Assembly (NCBI RefSeq): GCF_964355755.1
Contig: NC_092672.1
Span: 32,050,501 to 32,114,500 of the forward strand
Length of the DNA stretch: 64,000 nt
Direction: 5' to 3'
From: Antedon mediterranea
Taxonomy: Eukaryota; Echinodermata; Crinoidea; Comatulida; Antedonidae
Each line of letters starts with the position of its first letter. Positions within the stretch are counted from its first letter, which is position 1. The notes under the pieces are model-generated. The model worked only from the letters and a program-made list of their open reading frames with translations, had not been told where the DNA came from and ran no database searches. Position numbers and translations under genes: made by a program. Below are positions 33,256 to 44,830 of this stretch, one piece after another.

Positions 33256-34848
33256 ATGTTGGCCAAAAAATTTGCAAAATTTTGGTTGGATCGTTCTAAG
33301 AGTCCGAAAAAAGGTGAAGATGAGATCGACAATCAAGGACACGGAGAAACAGAAGATGACCTTTTGGCGGCAAAGTTTGCAAAACGAAAAATGGAAAGTA
33401 AACAACTTGCCGCTAAAATTAGACAAGAACAAAAAGAAGCAGAAGAGTTACTGATTGAGCGGAAACAGAAGTATGAAGATAAACAAGAGTTAATGACGAA
33501 GCTAAAAGAATACAATGACCAGAACGTGAAACTTGAAGAGGACCAAGAAGAACAAAGGAAGCAGTTGATGGAAACTCTCCTGAAAGAAAATGAGGATCGT
33601 AGGGCGAAATTTGATGGAACGTCTGAACAAAGAGAACTGCTTTGTGGACAGTTGAATCAGCAGAAAATGGATGATCAGAAAGAGATAATGATGAAATTGG
33701 AAAAAGAAGCCGACTTAAACAAGTTAAAACTGGAACAACAAATCAACAACAACCAAGAGTTTTTGATGTCTAGTAGTAAACAAGAAAGTAATGTTGCTAA
33801 ACCAAATTTTCATCGGCAAATGAGTGACGATAGAGACAATTTAGAAACATTGTTTACGCAGGGTGATGAATTTTTGAAAAACAAAAAGAAACAAGTTGAT
33901 ATAGAGAGAAAAAACTTTGAAATTAACCTTCAACAAAAAGTTGAAAAAAGTCAGTCTGATCAAAAGGAAAATGCAATCAAAAAGAAAGAGTTGCTTTCTG
34001 ATTTAAAGACGTTAGATGAAAAGAAACGAAAAGAACTGAAAGAAAGAGAAATCAAGAAGGAGGAATTGATGCTGAAAATGAAACAAGAAAGAGAAGAGAA
34101 TGCAGCGAAATTGAAACTGAGAGAAGATGAAAAACAGAAAATGATGCATATTTTAAAGCAACAACAAGAAGATACTAAATTGAAATTAGATAAAGGGGAA
34201 GCCAGGAAAAAAGAATTCTTTGGTAATTTGCTAAAACACAAAGATGATGTACAACAAGATTTGTTAAATAAATTCCAGAAAGGAGCCAAAGATATGAGTT
34301 TAAGTATAAAACAGAGAGATGAAGAAAAAAGGGATGAAAAAAAACAAGTACGGCAGTTATATGAAAACAGAATAATGGAGATGCAACAAATGGGAGAAGA
34401 AATGAAGCAAACGATGGCAGAACAAAAAGGAAAGGATGCAGAGAATGAGATTCTAATCCAGAAGAGACGACAACTAGTGAAAACATCAAGCCTCACAGAA
34501 AGCAGCAGTGAAGTCTCAAGTGTATTGGTCACGAAACTGAAGAAACTGGAAGAGGAAAGAGGTCAGTTATCTCTCCTGATAAAACAGGCTAACGAGGAGA
34601 ATCAATTGATGATGAGCAAAGTGGTTAAGACCGGACATGATGGTCCAATGATTTCACTCGAAAGACAAGACGAAATGGATGAATTGTTAAAGAAACTGAG
34701 ACAAAAAGATGAACAGAAGAAAGAAATAACGGCTACTGTAACTATCAGAGATTCTTGTGATGAAGGGGATTTACGTGCACGGTTTAAAAGAAGATCTACA
34801 GAAAATGATCTCTTGATATCCAGAATAAAACAAGGAAATGAATATTAG
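33256..34848 (+). CDS. Long coiled-coil protein with about 25-residue repeats, unrecognised
   Basis: A 530-residue frame in one exon, from the first ATG after the acceptor at 33247; the exon is open upstream to the acceptor, so more N-terminal sequence may come from an earlier exon. The composition is Lys/Glu/Gln-rich, almost wholly helical coiled coil, with no signal peptide or membrane segment. A degenerate unit of 24-27 residues with the core E-L-L-x-x-L-K-Q (seen as KELLSDLKTL, EELMLKMKQE, KMMHILKQQQ, ENDLLISRIKQ) recurs along the chain, interrupted by less regular stretches near 170-215 and 410-440. A coiled-coil scaffold role is likely, but I can assign no family. The exon ends with TAG at 34846-34848. 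Its 3' UTR may be long. Confidence 0.8.
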   Translation: MLAKKFAKFWLDRSKSPKKGEDEIDNQGHGETEDDLLAAKFAKRKMESKQLAAKIRQEQKEAEELLIERKQKYEDKQELMTKLKEYNDQNVKLEEDQEEQRKQLMETLLKENEDRRAKFDGTSEQRELLCGQLNQQKMDDQKEIMMKLEKEADLNKLKLEQQINNNQEFLMSSSKQESNVAKPNFHRQMSDDRDNLETLFTQGDEFLKNKKKQVDIERKNFEINLQQKVEKSQSDQKENAIKKKELLSDLKTLDEKKRKELKEREIKKEELMLKMKQEREENAAKLKLREDEKQKMMHILKQQQEDTKLKLDKGEARKKEFFGNLLKHKDDVQQDLLNKFQKGAKDMSLSIKQRDEEKRDEKKQVRQLYENRIMEMQQMGEEMKQTMAEQKGKDAENEILIQKRRQLVKTSSLTESSSEVSSVLVTKLKKLEEERGQLSLLIKQANEENQLMMSKVVKTGHDGPMISLERQDEMDELLKKLRQKDEQKKEITATVTIRDSCDEGDLRARFKRRSTENDLLISRIKQGNEY

Positions 34849-36511
34849 CTATTTTGTTCTATCTCATCATTCAGACACCTTGAAAAAGTAAAAGGGATTA
34901 TGGTGCTGTTACCATGTCTTTCTTCCATAATAACGGACTTGATTTATAATTGGTTATCACAGAGTGCGATGTCTGTGCGGAAGAGATTTGAAGGTCATTA
35001 CAGGATGTATGAAATGTTGATATGAAGTTTGTGGTACACCAAGTATACAGTTAAGAACTGTTGAGTTTCTCAATGTTTCGATCAATATATTTCGATCGTC
35101 CTCTCAGGATGTTTGGAGTTACAGGGATCAAAAATGGAATTTTGCAAATTATAGATGTATTGTCCCTTTGTCAAATTCCAAAAAAAAAAAAAAAAACATT
35201 TCGAAAAAAAGTGGGTCATTTTGATGTATCATCATAGTTATTAATTTTCCCAAAAAATGAGTTGAAAAAAAAAAATCATTTAACTGAAATACAGACGTTT
35301 TTTGGTTAAAAAAATAACTTTGACTTCCAGTCAATGTTTTCTATCAAAACATATCTCATAATGCAACGCGCTTATTTGGCTACTCTGTATGCATAATCAT
35401 AAAACTTCCTCGCGATCTGTGTGAAAACACCTTCTCATCCGTGACGAGTTGTAAACAATCCTAATTAGCATCATGCATAATGTATACTCATGGTTTGAAA
35501 TCTTTGTTTACTTTCGCTCCGGACGATTATCCAGATGAAATGTAATCAAATTAATTTAGCTGTTAATTACGTAAAATTTTTTTTTTTGGCTCGAATTTTC
35601 GACTTAAGGTGAATAACTTTAATATTACTTTGATATGGCCAATTTAAATTTAGAATATTTTGACCTTCATTTTTTGGTGTTTCAAGGGACAATACATCTG
35701 TCTTCTTACATGTGTCTTCTATTTTATGGACAGCGACATTTTGTCCTTGTATCAACTTTATGTTTGATCTATTGAATTGTATATATAGTGCTATATTGTT
35801 AAACAAAGTATTTATTTAGAACTTTGTGATGTGGAGTAGCTTTGCATAAGGCTGTTGAGTAATTGGTCAGATGTTTGCCCTATTCTCAATATACTTAGTA
35901 CTGTATGTACAAATTACATCAGAGTAGGGCAAAAATCTTATCAAAGTATTTATTTAGAAGTTTGTGATAGCGAGTCAGTATTACAGGGTATATTTAAAAG
36001 TAGTGTTTTTAGAAAAAAACAGCCTTAAAGTGTACTTAAGTTATAGATTATTGAACATATTTATTAGTGATGATATTATGATGTGGTATAGTTACACAAT
36101 TGTAAAGGTGGGTGAGTTTTAAGTACAGTACTACTGTATATATAAGGCATTTTAAGATAGTGATGTCGATTTGTATGCTTCAGCTGCAAATAATTCTGGA
36201 TTATTTACTACCTCTGGTTTTTATGAAGAATACTTTTTGTATTCTATGGCACAATGCCTACTGCGTGTTCAATTAACCCAACTGAAATTACTTGCTTATT
36301 GTTACATTATGAATGGTGGCAAACATTTAAAAAACAACAATGTATTGAAAGATGGGAATGTATGAATTGAAAGAATTCATTGAAGTAATAGTAGAAACCG
36401 GAACAGATGTGGAAGGACCTTCAGCTCGAATACTGTATCTAACCAAAATGTTGACCTGGCTCAAGCAACCTATCACATACAGTAGTAGTAGCTGTTTAGA
36501 CACAATCTTAA
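34849..36511. other. Downstream region of the coiled-coil gene
   Basis: No coding exon seen. It contains an inverse copy of the repeat at 60-145 (about 35035-35120), poly-A/poly-T runs (35177-35200, 35577-35587) and AT-rich sequence. Some of this is probably the 3' UTR. Confidence 0.4.
35035..35120 (-). repeat. Dispersed repeat with short stem motif, copy 2
   Basis: The inverse complement of 60-145: on the minus strand GAGGACGATCGAAATATATT, then GATCGAAAC and GAGAAACTCAACAGTTCTTA. It holds the same stem (CGATC/GATCG), which supports conservation of the structure. Confidence 0.65.
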
Positions 36512-36632
36512 ACCCTGTCAACACTATCAAAAATGTGTGATGTGCTTAAATATGGTAGTGATATGACATCATGTCCATATATGGGCACATCACATTTTTT
36601 TGTCACAAAGTTTGAGAGTGTTGTCAGAGCAT
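36512..36632. mobile_element. TA-MITE family, copy 6
   Basis: AACCCTGTCAACACTATCAA at the left, GAGAGTGTTGTCAGAGC at the right; the core retains GTGATGTGC and GGGCACATCAC. Confidence 0.8.
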
Positions 36633-36773
36633 TACAATGGTTAGTTCTGTTAGTGAAAATTATGTAAAAAAATGCTGTTTCGACATATATATAAACAAAT
36701 CAGGCAAAGAACATTAATTCTAAACCGCCCGGTGATATACTGACATTTAATTAATTAATTTGAAAGGATAAGG

Positions 36774-37100
36774 ATGGGGAAATCTGTGAGAATAATAATA
36801 ATAATACCACATTTATATAGCGCCCTTTTCATGAGTAATCATGTTCAAAGGCGCTTTACAAGGATTATTACCCCAGTATTTTTTGGGATCAATCACGTAT
36901 GGAAACATACTCCCATAATGCAGCCGGTAACCAGCGCAAAGTTGTCTAGATCTAACTGGGTACCCATTTATACACCTGGGTGGAGAGAGGCAACGTAAGT
37001 AAAGTATCTTGCCTACGGATACAAGCAATGCGGCGAGAGTTGGATTCGAACCTAGGTCTAACGATCGGTAGTCCAACGTCCAACACACTGCGCCACACGC
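36774..37100 (-). mobile_element. tRNA-derived SINE, near full length
   Basis: On the minus strand the head at 37100 carries an A box (TGGCGCAGTGTGTTGG, 37095-37080) and a perfect B box (GGTTCGAATCC, 37052-37042). The body follows, with CACCCAGGTGTATAAATGGG, GCGCCTTTGAACATG and GGGCGCTATATAAATG, and the tail is (TTA)n then CTCACAGATTTCCCCATCC. The (TTA)n-CACAGATTTCC tail also ends the fragment at 5316-5400. Confidence 0.85.
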
Positions 37101-37136
37101 AGAAAAATATATATACGAACAGAACTGCAGTATCCT

Positions 37137-37160
37137 TTGATAGTGTAGTCAGAGCTTTAC
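37137..37160. mobile_element. TA-MITE family, end fragment
   Basis: Only the right end remains (TTGATAGTGTAGTCAGAGCTT). Confidence 0.6.
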
Positions 37161-37760
37161 AGCTACTAGTGCTAGTGCTAGTATACAAACTCAGTGATGT
37201 GGACAAAAATGCCGATTTTGACAAGTTTGTAAATATGCAGCTGAGTGGATAAAATATATAGTACTGTACAGAACTGCAGTATCCTGTAGATATACTGATC
37301 AATCAATTTATTAATTTATAACTTTAGCTTTATGATAGTGAATTTTGTCTTAAAATATAAAGTATTGATATAGTTAGTGTACAAATGTTTATCTGTGAAC
37401 ACTTTCTTGTCTTTATCGACTATTATTTGGTAGAGAAGTTTGTGGTGCTAATGACTTAGTTTGAGTTTATACTGGAGGCTGTCATGACTATTTTCAGGAT
37501 CACATGATTACGACGTAGTATTTGATTCGCTGAGTTCACAATCCCGAGCAAGCGTTTTGCCCGAACATCTGCAGTTTGCCAATTGGTTTACACTTCCAAA
37601 CTTTTCTTGCCAAACTTAGGTTTGACTATTTTACCGCTAATGATGTCAATGAAGAATTTAAATAAATAAAACACTGTATTTATTGTATTCATATGACTAC
37701 TGTTCATGGAAAATAAAATACAGTATCTTTAAAACCACAAATTAATATATACAGTTGAAG

Positions 37761-40700
37761 CTAAGCCTGTAAATTAGTTGTAAATGCATTGAAATCTTTG
37801 ATAGCAAAGGCAAGCTGACTGTCTTCTGAATCTGTATCGTGAATAGTTGAAAGGGCCTTGTTTCCAAATTCTTGAGCCTAGAATAGAAGAAAAAATCAAA
37901 TACTCTATAAAGTTGGCAGGGAGGACTTTCTATTGAGAACTACAGCTTTGCCTACACTATCAAACTAGTTTGACAAAAAAAGTGTGGTGTGCTCAAATAT
38001 GATAGTTTATGACATCATCGTGTCCATATATGAGCACATCACATTTTTTTGTCATATAAAATTTGATAGTGTAGACAGAGCTCAAGACTAAATGAATGTG
38101 TTATACCTTATCATTGCTCTCAAGTATGTAATATAACATTGCCAAAGCATGGCAGACACGTGACAGCATATCTGGACCGTGATTTGTTGACTGCTCTCTG
38201 ATGTCATGCACTGCATGAAGAACTTGTTTAGCCTCTGCTTGTTGTGCTTCATCTGCAACAAAATTTCAAAGGTATATAAAGTATTCACTCTCTTTGTCAT
38301 TCACATGACTGTTAGCTATTAATCTGTATGCTGGAGATCCCCCAGAAGACCACCTCCCATCCCAATGCTTTTGAGGGTCCACATAAGCTGAAACGACCGG
38401 TACTAGTCCCTCTTCCTGGAAGAACGTATTTATTTACAATACTGTATACAGGCCATTGCTTTCTTTTTAATAAATTTAGAATAGCTACCTAACGTTTCCT
38501 CAACTGGTTTCTCAATGGATGCCGGACCAACACGTGACGAAGGCTTTGGTGGATGAATCCGTTGGTTAATTATACGAAGAAGGTGTTTATGCCAAATGGC
38601 TGTGACCCTGGTATAAAGGGAATCTGCAATATCCATTCGGTTCTGACGGAAGAACACATTAGCCATGTGGAAGTACCCTCCAGATGTTTGGATGTCGTCT
38701 GTTCCGAATTCTTCGGAGGCATGATATATCTGAAGGTGAGAGACAAACAATTGTGGTAGTTAATGAAAAAATGTATAGAATTTTTTGTGTATACAAATGA
38801 TAGGTAAATATTATGACTACAGAATATCATCATATGCGTATAACTGAGTTATGGTTCTAGATCGAATCCAGGCCCCCGACTGGCACCATTTTAAAAATAG
38901 CTATTAAGTTAATTAATTTTTTCTTTGGAAACCATCAGTGGACACTGGATTTGGGTCCTCAAGTGGTATTATGTTATTTAGTCCTTAATCTCAAAATTCA
39001 TGTACTGCATTAACTTGTTCGGGAAATAAAGTTAAAGCTCTGTTTACATTATCAGATTGTATGTGAAAAAAAAAATGTGCCCATATATGGACATGATAAT
39101 GTCATATCATTATCATACTTGGGCATATCACTACCGTACTTGGGCATATCACACTGTCAAACTTCTTTACAAAAGACTTCTTTACAAAAGTAAAGCTTAC
39201 GTCGTCTGCTAAATGCGCTCTGGCTGTTTGATAGTCTCCTTTTGCAGCAAACAGTAGGCCTAGGTTACGGTAGAGCTTAGACTTGATAGCATTACTGCAG
39301 GTTGGAGTCTTCAGCACTGTCCACTGTGCTTGTGCAAGGTACTCTTCTGCTTGTGTTAGTTTATGTAGACCTAACATAAACATCAATAAAACACAATAAG
39401 TATTTTTTAATATAGTAAAACCCCTATTAATTATTAGTTAAGTAGACACTTTAGGACCCCTTAAAATAATCTTTTTTTTTCCAGACAAAAATATTACTTA
39501 TTACATAATATTAACATATATACATATTCAACATTTCTTTAGAAACAGTTGAAAAAATAAAAGAAGTATACATTCAACCCATATTAAGTTAGTTAAACAC
39601 TTTTGGATCCCTAAAAAATTTCTTCAGCCAAAATAAATTGAATATTTGAAATGGACTAGGTGTTATTAAGGTGTTATTAATGCCAATACTACCTGGAACA
39701 GTTATCCCTGTTGTGAAGTAGTTATAATAAACTTCTTATGTTTATTTATTTGGCTGCATCCATTAAAATACAGTAGCTCCAATAATTAAACAGAAATGTA
39801 CCTGTACTGTATCATGTTTTTTTAGAAATCAATTCTTACCTATACTCGCCTCGGCTAAAATGAGGTAAGATGGAACAAGTTGGATGCTATCTAGGCCATG
39901 AACGTCAATGCTGAAGCGCAACGACTGCATCGCTGCCGGCACGGCCTGCTCGTGTCGACCCTCAAACAGCAGCTTCTGACCCATTGTTCTGGTAAGGTCA
40001 ATCATGTCTTTCTATTTAAAATAAAATTATGTTATTAGACAAAACTTTCATTGTTTTAGAGAATAAAAGCTCTGTTTACACTATCAAACTAGATTGAAAA
40101 AAATGCACAAATATGGTAGTGACATGGCATCAGCACAATAATACAGCACATTTTGTTGTCACATAAACTTTGATAGTATAGACAGATGAGATGTTGAGCT
40201 GGTTTGATTATAAGTCAGGAAACATACAGAAATTCCTTAAAAATGGAGTTCGAGAGGAGTTTTCTTCAGAACTACCTGTCTTTGTAACTTTTCAGCCTCC
40301 CGTTTCTGCCTCTCTTCTTCAGAAGGCAGGAATGGCAGGGAGATAGTCCGCAGAGGTATCAGAAGCTGACAGATCTTCATGTGGATTCCCATCCAATCTG
40401 CATCTTGGTGTTCTTTGCCACTGTGAAAATAAGAATCTATAAATATCATACCTGTACTATTAATAATGTTGAATGTAAATGTTTAAAAAAATGTTATGAA
40501 AAATGAATAATTAATCATTTTCTACTAATCTATTCTAGGCCATTTCATACTTTTTAATTAAGTTAATCACTTGCGTGGAAAAGAAAACTAAAAAAAAAAA
40601 TAATGTTTTCACTTGTAAAAAAGACAAAATAAACAGTTAAATTAAACCAAAATCCCATTATTGAATTCCAGTTGATCAATAGGCCTAGTACTAGTAGTAG

Positions 40701-41175
40701 GCTAGGCCTAGCCTAGACTTTTTTTTTTTTCTTTTAAATTCATTTTTTTTCAAGTTTTTAATAATTTTATTTTCAATCCATTTTTTTGCTGAAACTAAAA
40801 GTGATTAACTATTATTATGTGACATAAAAATGACATAGGCCTAGGCCTATTCAACAGAAACAATTCTTTTATCAGGAGTTATAAATATATCTAGGCCAGG
40901 CTAGGCTAGTTGCCCTCCTGATCGACTAAACCGCCTCGTCGTACGTAATTTTGTAAGCTTGCTAGGCCTAGCTAGGTCTAGCTAGTAGAGGCGGGTAGGC
41001 GCGCCTACCCTATAGTAGGTAGGCCGGTAGCTTATCCTTTATAACGATGTTTTCGATCGTATACATACCAATAATATGTAACTCGGCATTTCATACATTG
41101 TACAAACGCTGGTTTTTGACAAAGTTCACATAATAATTTCACACCCTTTGGGTTTGCTAGCGGATTTAACGTCAT
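37761..41175 (-). CDS. ZMYND12: Zinc finger MYND domain-containing protein 12
   Basis: Ciliary/flagellar protein with an N-terminal MYND zinc finger and TPR-like helices; the vertebrate protein is tied to sperm axonemes. Exons on the minus strand: 41175-41069, 40420-40276, 40011-39840, 39370-39201, 38729-38489, 38252-38107, 37877-37761; phases agree and give 365 residues. The MYND ligands are C16, C19, C27, C30, C36, H40, H49 and C53, with His replacing the usual Cys at 40. Family segments include DWMGIHMKICQLLIPLRT, EEYLAQAQWTVLKTPTCSNA, YRNLGLLFAAKGDY and FGTDDIQTSGGYFHMANVFF. A Pro/Ser-rich linker (IHPPKPSSRVGPASIEKP) is encoded at the end of exon 5. Its introns carry three TA-MITE copies. 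Confidence 0.95.
37942..38083. mobile_element. TA-MITE family, copy 7
   Basis: CAGCTTTGCCTACACTATCA at the left, TTGATAGTGTAGACAGAGCT at the right. It lies in the last ZMYND12 intron. Confidence 0.9.
39034..39162. mobile_element. TA-MITE family, copy 8
   Basis: AAGCTCTGTTTACATTATCA at the left; the core with two TTGGGCATATCAC blocks is present, and the right end is eroded. It lies in ZMYND12 intron 4. Confidence 0.75.
40066..40187. mobile_element. TA-MITE family, copy 9
   Basis: AAAGCTCTGTTTACACTATC at the left, TTTGATAGTATAGACAGA at the right. It lies in ZMYND12 intron 2. Confidence 0.85.
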
Positions 41176-41747
41176 TTTATGTACACACATAAATGGAATT
41201 AAAGAAGTGTGGTGGTGGTAAATTAAATTAGAGCGTTTGGTTGCTTTAGAAACGAAACCTTTTTAAAGTGCGCCCGCTATATTTTAAGTGTTTTAATAGT
41301 TTTGTGTGTAGTATTAGTACGTACCACCACTGTACTAACTATACCGTACTACATGCGCCTCCTACGTAATTACCTCATCTGCTAAACTAATTTTAATCTA
41401 TATTAATATAATTATGCAAAATATTTGTAAATGTGTATAATACATTTATATAACATATATTTTATGTATCTATAAAAATGTATATAAAATGTAGTCACTA
41501 TATGAATCGATACAAGCATACAAATATCTATAATAATAGGCCCTCTGACACATGATATTCATTTTATTTTAATTTGTATTTAAATTAAAGATAAAAGACA
41601 TTTTAGTCGTAATATCGGCTTATACATAATAATTATATAATCATTTGTATATTAATATACTCAAATGACGCAACAATTACATATTTAAGATCAATTGTGT
41701 ACAATTTATAGTTAGTTATTAGTTATGAAGGCCTAAGAAATAAAACG
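41176..41747. other. Region between ZMYND12 and the small upstream gene
   Basis: ZMYND12 promoter side. No coding exon; mostly AT-rich sequence with no motif I can name. Confidence 0.4.
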
Positions 41748-42419
41748 TCAAGATATTAATTTAAGCAGACAATTTGTCAAAAGATTTGAAGATGAAGCTT
41801 CATCATTGGTTATTTCAACATCTTCTTCGCGGTTCCTATACGCGTATAGCTCATCACGTGACCGTTTGTCCCGCATTAACATGACGTCAAGTGGTCGAAA
41901 ATTAAGTGGCCAATCAACAATTGGTTTCTTCTTGGAGTACGCTTTGCAACCGCATGAAGTCCGTTTGTTGAATTTCGAGGAATGTTGTTTTTTCTTCTGA
42001 CTCTTATTTTCTATTGGACTGTAAATAAATAGATAAACATTTTATTGTAGGTTAATAAGAAAACAGAGAACAAAATTCACCAAACACACGTATGACCAGG
42101 CCTAGGCTATGCCTAGCCTGTATAGACCTAGTAATAATAACGTTGTCTGTCTCTAGTAGTAGGCTAGTAGGACACGGAAATGTGAACGTCCTTTTAACGT
42201 TTCCGTGCGTACTGAAGTTCATTAACCGCCACAACATTTATGAAACACGTAAATGTGATTTTAACACCCGCATTAATTTGTGTTTTGAATAACAAATATC
42301 CTGTACCTAAATTGTACTTGTGAAATATACTTGTATTCTCGTTTGTCGAATGAAAAATAAATGTTCACCGCTGTGCTCAAGTCTGCCGTATAGATTAACG
42401 TTTGACGCCGTTCATTCAT
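41748..42419 (-). CDS. Small two-exon gene, product not recognised
   Basis: A 127-residue protein from exons 42419-42307 and 42018-41748. The first exon ends at TTTAG|GTACAG in phase 2 and the second begins after TTTACAG in the matching phase, with an open frame of 90 codons to TGA. Sequence: N-terminal MNERRQTLIYTADLSTAV; a Lys/Ser-rich centre with one Cys-Gly-Cys (residues 60-62); then VDWPLNFRPLDVMLMRDK and RSRDELYAYRNREEDVEITN; and a hydrophobic C-terminus. No signal peptide or membrane segment is apparent. It lies on the same strand as ZMYND12, ending about 570 bases before it. The exact phase match and open length argue for a real gene. It could be a fast-evolving or lineage-specific protein; I assign no function. 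Confidence 0.6.
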
Positions 42420-43182
42420 GGTGTCCGCCCTTTATGTCTATGCCTGTAGTGAGTAAGTAGGCTAGGTTTTGATTGCTATTAGATCCTTTGATGCAAAACG
42501 CACACCAATGGTAAAGTTCGCTCAAAAAAAGAAATATTGTTTTTTAATTTGAGGTTTTTCGTTTTGTTTTTAGTTTATTTGGAAACACGCATAGAATCTT
42601 TTGCGTTAAATTTATACTACAGTGCGTACACGCGTGTTCAAAAGTTGTTGCGTTCTACACAGCGTACACGCGCTTCATGTCCATAGTTTCTACAGCGCGT
42701 AAACGCGCTGCAAGTTTAAGGAGTACAGTTACTTTTGGAATTTTTGCGAATAATTGTATATTCACTTTGTGAGGCGCTTGTGTAAGATATTGAATAAAAA
42801 ACCTTATTTGATTAATGTTATTTTTTCCAAATCAAATAATTTATATTGATCTTGTTGTTTTGTTGAGAGATAAACAAATACAATTAAAATACTACACTAA
42901 GGAGTCATGTTTGCATTTACATTTGTTGACACGTAAGCATATAGTCAATCAATTTATTGCTGATACAATTAAATTATCCGATTTTCATAACTCTATTGCC
43001 CACCTGTTTTGCAAAATTTGTTTAAAATAAAATCGACCTATTGTGTGACACAACTCATTTATCATTTGCCTCACGAAATATTATAAGCGTTGATGCTCTC
43101 GTGCGAAACGCGAAATTGAGTTTCCCCTATCTTCTCGTTTCTTAGATTTTTAGAAGAAAACAATTTATTAAGGCCTATATTA
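42420..43182. other. Intergenic region, no gene seen
   Basis: It includes a patch at about 42600-42720 with repeated ACGCG/CGCGT words (TACACGCGTG, GTACACGCGC, GTAAACGCGC), probably the upstream regulatory side of the small gene, and AT-rich sequence. Confidence 0.35.
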
Positions 43183-43334
43183 ATGCTTGGTTCCCACTAG
43201 AGACGCAACACAAGGACGCAACGTAAGTGAGTTGACCAATTACAAGCCATAGATTATTCGAACTGTCGCTTGTGAGTGGTCAACACGCTTGCGTTGCGTT
43301 TACGTCCTTGCGTTGCGTCAGTGGGAACCAATCT
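43183..43334. mobile_element. GGTTCCCACTAG MITE family, copy 2
   Basis: TGCTTGGTTCCCACTAGAGA at the left and GTCAGTGGGAACCAATCTTA at the right, with inner GACGCAACGT and its inverse. About 150 bases with no coding content. Confidence 0.85.
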
Positions 43335-43486
43335 TAAATGCAACATAGGTTGTATAGTTCCAATCATTATGCCCATGCTGTCCTATATAATATATAATTC
43401 AATAACTCTCTATATTAATTTTTTATGTACGGTACTATTACCAAAGTGTAAGGTCAAAGAAAATTCAGATATAAGAAAAAAAATCT

Positions 43487-43635
43487 AAAGCTCTGTCTAC
43501 ACTATCAAACTTTATGTGACAAAAAAATGCGATGTGCCCATATATGGACAAGATGTCATATCACTACCATATTTGGGAATATAACCACTATATTTGGGCA
43601 GATCACACTTTTTGTAGTGTAGACAGAGCTAGCTT
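43487..43635. mobile_element. TA-MITE family, copy 10
   Basis: AAAGCTCTGTCTACACTATC at the left, TAGTGTAGACAGAGCTA at the right; a nearly complete copy. Confidence 0.9.
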
Positions 43636-44018
43636 TATAAGCCATTGAGAGTCAAATCAAACCATTTGTGTGTGTTTGGACGTGACTATAATACAATAAA
43701 AATCGGAAGTGGTCATTTGGCAATATCACGGGTGTATATCTGTGTATCATCATAATCACATACCGATCTTGTTTGATCGTACTAACTTATCATGTAAACA
43801 TTATAAAGATAACACAACTTCTGTCGAAATAATCACCAAAATCGGAAAATACCGACTTCACCAGAATTTAGACCTAATTCTATGAATGTTGATAACTTTA
43901 ATTAATTATAAATAATTTCTAAACTGAAACCTGTCAATAAAAGTGCATATTATATAAACAAGTTTAATTTTGATGGCTTTTATGTACTGTAATGTCTGTA
44001 TATCTTGAAACTATGGTA

Positions 44019-44174
44019 AAGCGTGGTTCCCACTAGAGACGACGCAGCGCAGGGACGTACGCGCAACGCAAGTGAGTTGACAAATGACAAGCCACTGTTG
44101 TGGAATAATCAATCGATTGTGATTGGTCAAATCACTTAGGTTGCGTTACGTCCTTGCGTTGCGTCAACCAAGCT
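44019..44174. mobile_element. GGTTCCCACTAG MITE family, copy 3
   Basis: AAGCGTGGTTCCCACTAGAG at the left and CCTTGCGTTGCGTCAACCAA at the right, with a shortened right end. It shares the interior (GTGAGTTGACAAATGACAAG, with few changes) with the copy at 43183. Confidence 0.8.
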
Positions 44175-44830
44175 TAACACATTAATAATTAGTTGAAAAA
44201 TTCATTTAAAATAACTGTTTTTATAATGTATCTATTGAAGGCTTTCCCAACAACTTTTAATCGTAGGCCCTAATAACGATTGACAATAACTTTCGTGTCG
44301 ATACAGCGATTTTATTTTTATTATTGATCATGACGTCATTTTTTTGGATTTGATAAAATATAAATAATTGTTATAATATTATTTTTATCAAAGACAGCAA
44401 AAATGACTGTCCTATAGTAATTCTAGAATGAAATCTTCTAATTTATTTTGTTCTATGTGTAAGAAAAATTAAAGTTTATCTATTTATCGTCGATCGTTAT
44501 CGTCGTAGTGTGCACCGGCCTTTAGCTTGACGGTCGATGATGACATAATGAGTGTACCCGCCCAATCCTGATTGGTCCTATAAACAGTCATAACTTCAAT
44601 TACTATTTCAATCACTTTACAATGTGTCACGTAGGCTATAATATATACCTTATTCAAATTGGTAGGATCGTTAAAGAAGTAGGCATATGACGTCACATAC
44701 CGGTCCAAGTGTAGTTACCGAATGATTTGCGAGCTGGTTCTCGCTTTTACTTTTGTATAGAGGATTTAGATTAGTATTTTAATCAAATTGTTTGACAGGA
44801 AAAAGCCGGTCATAGTTTCATTTCTGGACG

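Noticed and set aside
33960-34532. 190-codon minus-strand frame opposite the coiled-coil gene
   Set aside because: Ser/Phe/Cys-rich translation typical of the reverse strand of Lys/Glu-rich coding DNA; the plus frame has the clear coiled-coil pattern.
36352-36540. Short plus-strand frames between the coiled-coil gene and ZMYND12
   Set aside because: They overlap a TA-MITE copy or AT-rich DNA and show no protein-like pattern or splice context.
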